A stretch of 23,003 nucleotides of DNA, from assembly GCA_934432595.1 (NCBI GenBank), contig CAKRYR010000025.1:1-23003 (forward strand), given 5' to 3'. The notes beneath the pieces were generated by a model. It was not told the origin of the DNA. It worked only from the letters and a program-made list of their open reading frames with translations, and did no database searches. Below are positions 20,907 to 23,003 of this stretch, piece by piece. Numbering within the stretch: the stretch's first letter is position 1; each line of letters starts with the position of its first letter. The translations under genes were made by a program, and so were the position numbers. Source of the stretch: an uncultured Lachnospiraceae bacterium. GTDB taxonomy: Bacteria > Bacillota > Clostridia > Lachnospirales > Lachnospiraceae.

Positions 20907-21756
20907 TAAGAAGAGAATGGTAATACAGGGAATTGCCACATTAATTCAAAATGCGAATATTAAAGGTTTCTTTACAGGAAAAATATATGAGGGAACAGCA
21001 AAAAATGTATGTGTTCCAGGATTGAATTGTTATTCTTGTCCTGGAGCTACCTACGCTTGTCCAATAGGGTCATTGCAAAATGCTATCTCTAGTTATAAAT
21101 TTAAATTTCCTTATTATGTACTGGGACTATTGATATTTTTTGGAGCGATTTTAGGAAGATTAATATGTGGATTTATTTGTCCTTTTGGGTTTATACAAGA
21201 TTTATTACATAAGATTCCTTTCCCTAAAAAAATAAAGAATTTTAAAGGAGATAGACTACTTAGAAAATTAAAATATGTCATTTTGGTTCTTATGGTATTA
21301 ATTCTTCCTATATTCTTTAAATTTACACCAGTATTTTGTAAATACCTATGTCCATCAGGTACATTGGCAGGAATATTGCTTTCAATTACCAATACCGAAT
21401 TATTTGCGGTACTTGGAAAATTATTTACATGGAAGCTTAGTGTGCTTATAGTTATAGTTTTATTAAGTGTAATGATTTATCGCCCATTTTGTAAATATCT
21501 ATGTCCACTTGGAGCATTTTATGCACCTTTTAATAAAATATCAGTCGTGCAGTTAAATGTTGATAAGGATAAATGTGTGAATTGCAATATGTGTCAAAAG
21601 GTGTGTGATATGTGTGTGAATCCAGTTATTAATCCTAATGATACAGAGTGTATAAGATGTGGTAAATGTATCAATAGTTGTCCGAAAGGTGCATTAAAAT
21701 ATACAACTAGTTTTTTTAGGTTTGTAGGATATAATATAATACGCAAAAGAAGATAG
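20899..21756 (+). CDS. NapH-like polyferredoxin membrane protein
   Basis: A 285-residue membrane protein with about four hydrophobic segments and many cysteines. The N-terminal half carries CVPGLNCYSCPGATYACPIG, CGFICPFG, FCKYLCPSG and FCKYLCPLGAF, the NapH/YccM-type pattern. The C-terminal part has two 4Fe-4S sets, CVNCNMCQKVCDMCV and CIRCGKCINSCPKGA. It probably passes electrons from a cytosolic donor across the membrane, here to the CXXC protein and lipoprotein encoded upstream (inference). The start is TTG 20899 inside the previous gene, with GGAG ten bases upstream; ATG 20917 is the alternative. Confidence 0.85.
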   Translation: MDNKKRMVIQGIATLIQNANIKGFFTGKIYEGTAKNVCVPGLNCYSCPGATYACPIGSLQNAISSYKFKFPYYVLGLLIFFGAILGRLICGFICPFGFIQDLLHKIPFPKKIKNFKGDRLLRKLKYVILVLMVLILPIFFKFTPVFCKYLCPSGTLAGILLSITNTELFAVLGKLFTWKLSVLIVIVLLSVMIYRPFCKYLCPLGAFYAPFNKISVVQLNVDKDKCVNCNMCQKVCDMCVNPVINPNDTECIRCGKCINSCPKGALKYTTSFFRFVGYNIIRKRR

Positions 21757-21795
21757 TTTGTTTTAAATTATGATATTGAAATACGAGGAATAATT

Positions 21796-22113
21796 ATGAG
21801 GGAAAAAATAGATAAACAAATTGTATATGAATATTTAAGAAAAATTCCAAGAGGAAGGGTTGTAACTTATGGGACAATAGCAGAATATATAGGAAATAAA
21901 AAACTAGCTAGAACTATAGGTAATATTTTGCATAGTAATCCTGATGGAGATAAATATCCATGCTATAAAGTTGTAAATGCAAGTGGAAAATTATCAGAGC
22001 AATATTTATTTGGTGGGTTAGATGCACAAAAAGAAAGACTCGAATCTGAGGGAATAGAAGTTGTAGATTATAGGGTTGATTTAGATAAGTATGGCTGGAA
22101 GGATAATAATTAA
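21796..22113 (+). CDS. MGMT-family protein (methylated-DNA-cysteine methyltransferase domain)
   Basis: A 105-residue stand-alone C-terminal Ada/Ogt-type domain: RKIPRGRVVTYGTIAEYIG, ARTIGNILHSNP and YPCYKVVNASGKL. The active cysteine C56 is kept within PCYKVV, where classical enzymes have PCHRV, so it may still transfer alkyl groups, although the neighbouring His is changed to Tyr. Short proteins lacking the N-terminal domain include alkyltransferase-like proteins that only bind damaged DNA. Those usually have Trp in place of the Cys. GAGG precedes the ATG. Its stop codon lies inside the next ribosome binding site. Confidence 0.85.
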   Translation: MREKIDKQIVYEYLRKIPRGRVVTYGTIAEYIGNKKLARTIGNILHSNPDGDKYPCYKVVNASGKLSEQYLFGGLDAQKERLESEGIEVVDYRVDLDKYGWKDNN

Positions 22114-22129
22114 AGGAGCAGGGTATAAA

Positions 22130-22451
22130 ATGATGAAAGATAATATGAAAGAATTATCTAAAGGTTTAGGTAGTGCTTTTTTTGATAGAACAATTAATTC
22201 TAATTTGGCATATAAACTACAATTTATATAATGATAATAAAAATGGACAGAAAGTTTTTTCTGCAATTGAAGATGAGTTATTAAGATGTGATAGGATTGC
22301 AATTAGTGTTGCTTTTATAACAAGAGGTGGAATTACACCTTTGTTGCAGACATTAAAGGAATTAGAGAAAAGAGAAAAAATTATAATCTTCCAATATACT
22401 ATCAGCGGTTTGATTCAAAAAAATGGTTTTACTAGATATGATATAAGTTAA
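22130..22451 (+). pseudogene. Helicase with N-terminal PLD domain (DUF3427-type), broken
   Basis: AAAGGAG precedes ATG 22130, which reads DNMKELSKGLGSAFFDRT to TAA after about 33 codons. A shifted frame continues YNDNKNGQKVFSAIEDELLR and ISVAFITRGGITPLLQTLKE. This matches the N-terminal phospholipase-D-like region (SVAFITxxGxxxLLxTLKEL) of large superfamily II helicases with DUF3427 domains. After KELEKREK the pattern is lost and the frame ends at 22449-22451. The full protein is about 900-1000 residues; the helicase core is absent. The fragment directly abuts the IstB remnant, so an insertion may have cut it. Confidence 0.65.
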
Positions 22452-22662
22452 TTATTTATATGTATTGTTCTATGGTACACCAAGGACAGGTAAAACACAC
22501 TTAGCGGTTTCGATAGGAATCGAAGCTACTAAGAAAAGAAAACTTGTTGTTGATAAAACGGGTGCCAAGCTATTCTTTCAATTAATAGTAAAACGTTATG
22601 AACATGCATCAACTATAATAACCACTAACTAGCCATTTAGTAAATGGGGTGATGTATTTTAA
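22450..22662 (+). pseudogene. IS21-family IstB ATPase, internally deleted
   Basis: The frame reads LYVLFYGTPRTGKTHLAVSI with the Walker A motif GTPRTGKTH and then GIEATKKRK. It jumps straight to LVVDKTGAKLFFQLI-KRYEH and STIITTN, then TAG (22630-22632), and PFSKWGDVF follows in frame to TAA 22660-22662. IstB has about 75-80 residues between these blocks, including Walker B, so a large internal deletion plus a nonsense codon disable it. No IstA gene or terminal inverted repeats were seen. Confidence 0.75.
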
Positions 22663-22735
22663 TGCAAAAAATGTTGCAATTTACAGAATGTATGTCTGTT
22701 AGGAGCTTTGATACGATATAAATAAGAATTGAATT

Positions 22736-22939
22736 ATGAATATAATGATATATAGACGGATGGTGAAGAATATAGAAAAGAATGGAGTATATTTAACTCA
22801 TAATGGACATGAGAAGTATGTAATACTAACAATGGAGGAAATAGATGAGTTAGATAGATGTAGAGCAGCATATATGTTACTTATAAAGTTAAAAGAAGCA
22901 GAGGAAGAAGCAGAACTAGAAATGCCCAAAAAAACGTGA
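22736..22939 (+). pseudogene. Phd/YefM-type antitoxin-like gene, probably damaged
   Basis: A 67-codon frame with NGVYLTHNGHEKYVILTMEE at about 16-35, the conserved central strand pair of Phd/YefM/RelB-type antitoxins, and an acidic helical C-terminus. The N-terminal DNA-binding part is shorter than usual (about 15 residues against 25-30) and no ribosome binding site precedes ATG 22736. After EMPKK the frame meets TGA at 22937 next to a seven-A run. Losing one A would open a frame to the window end (RDHKIMITDEAIKKV). The partner toxin, if any, lies beyond the window. Confidence 0.5.
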
Positions 22940-23003
22940 TCATAAAATAATGATAACGGATGAAGCAATAAAAAAAGTACCAAGAATTGAATATAAAAAT
23001 ATT

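Noticed and set aside
22450..22662. Active IS21 element
   Set aside because: No IstA, no Walker B region, a stop codon in the frame and no terminal repeats were seen.

Overview
The window reads as a chromosomal segment of a low-GC (about 30% by eye), Gram-positive, anaerobic Clostridia-type bacterium, most likely a member of or close to the Lachnospiraceae. Reasons: strong AGGAGG-type ribosome binding sites, TTG/GTG starts, sortase-type SPKTG anchors, rubrerythrin and ferredoxin remnants, a CD1871A-type CXXC micro-protein, DUF6512, and AT-rich codon use throughout. No rRNA, tRNA, CRISPR array or intact mobile element was seen. All coordinates were counted by hand from the given sequence.

Layout. 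1-695 is non-coding and holds two adjoining foldback (palindromic) elements, then a PAP2 phosphatase. It converges on a secreted SGNH-hydrolase gene across one shared 23-bp palindromic terminator. 2462-2656 is the C-terminal stub of an iron-siderophore permease. 2827-4284 encodes a VWA surface protein with a C-terminal SPKTG anchor, followed by a YfcE-type phosphodiesterase. 5155-5663 is a wrecked Na+/H+ antiporter capped by a GC-richer repeat, which recurs at 8116-8201. Between these are an amidohydrolase, a soluble chemoreceptor-like protein, a small HTH protein and a coiled-coil protein with 21-bp tandem repeats. 9079-10443 (minus) is an NCS2 purine permease. 10788-15506 is a TetR regulator with a 1304-residue RND transporter carrying a long coiled-coil insertion.

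15570-17390 is a decay field of secreted-protein genes (SH3-like, an unrecognised secreted protein, a second SPKTG protein, a rubrerythrin scrap). 17703-18209 is a DUF6512 membrane protein. 18337-19808 is a divergent pair, a Crp/Fnr regulator and a ferredoxin-type protein, with CRP-geometry palindromes between them. 20191-21756 is a three-gene thiol/electron-transfer cassette: a TlpA-like lipoprotein, a CXXC micro-protein and a NapH-like polyferredoxin membrane protein. The right end has an MGMT-family protein and three broken genes (helicase with PLD domain, IS21 IstB, Phd-type antitoxin).

Most notable signals: (i) 11-bp-periodic ATTACA-type direct repeats upstream of the surface-protein genes, two of the copies matching the published WalR/YycF box spacing, suggesting a shared cell-wall regulon; (ii) the foldback elements at 14-667; (iii) the redox cassette at 20191-21756; (iv) the RND pump with an inserted coiled coil. 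I did not find a self-contained new defence or mobile system. The accessory character is mainly gene decay plus intergenic repeats.
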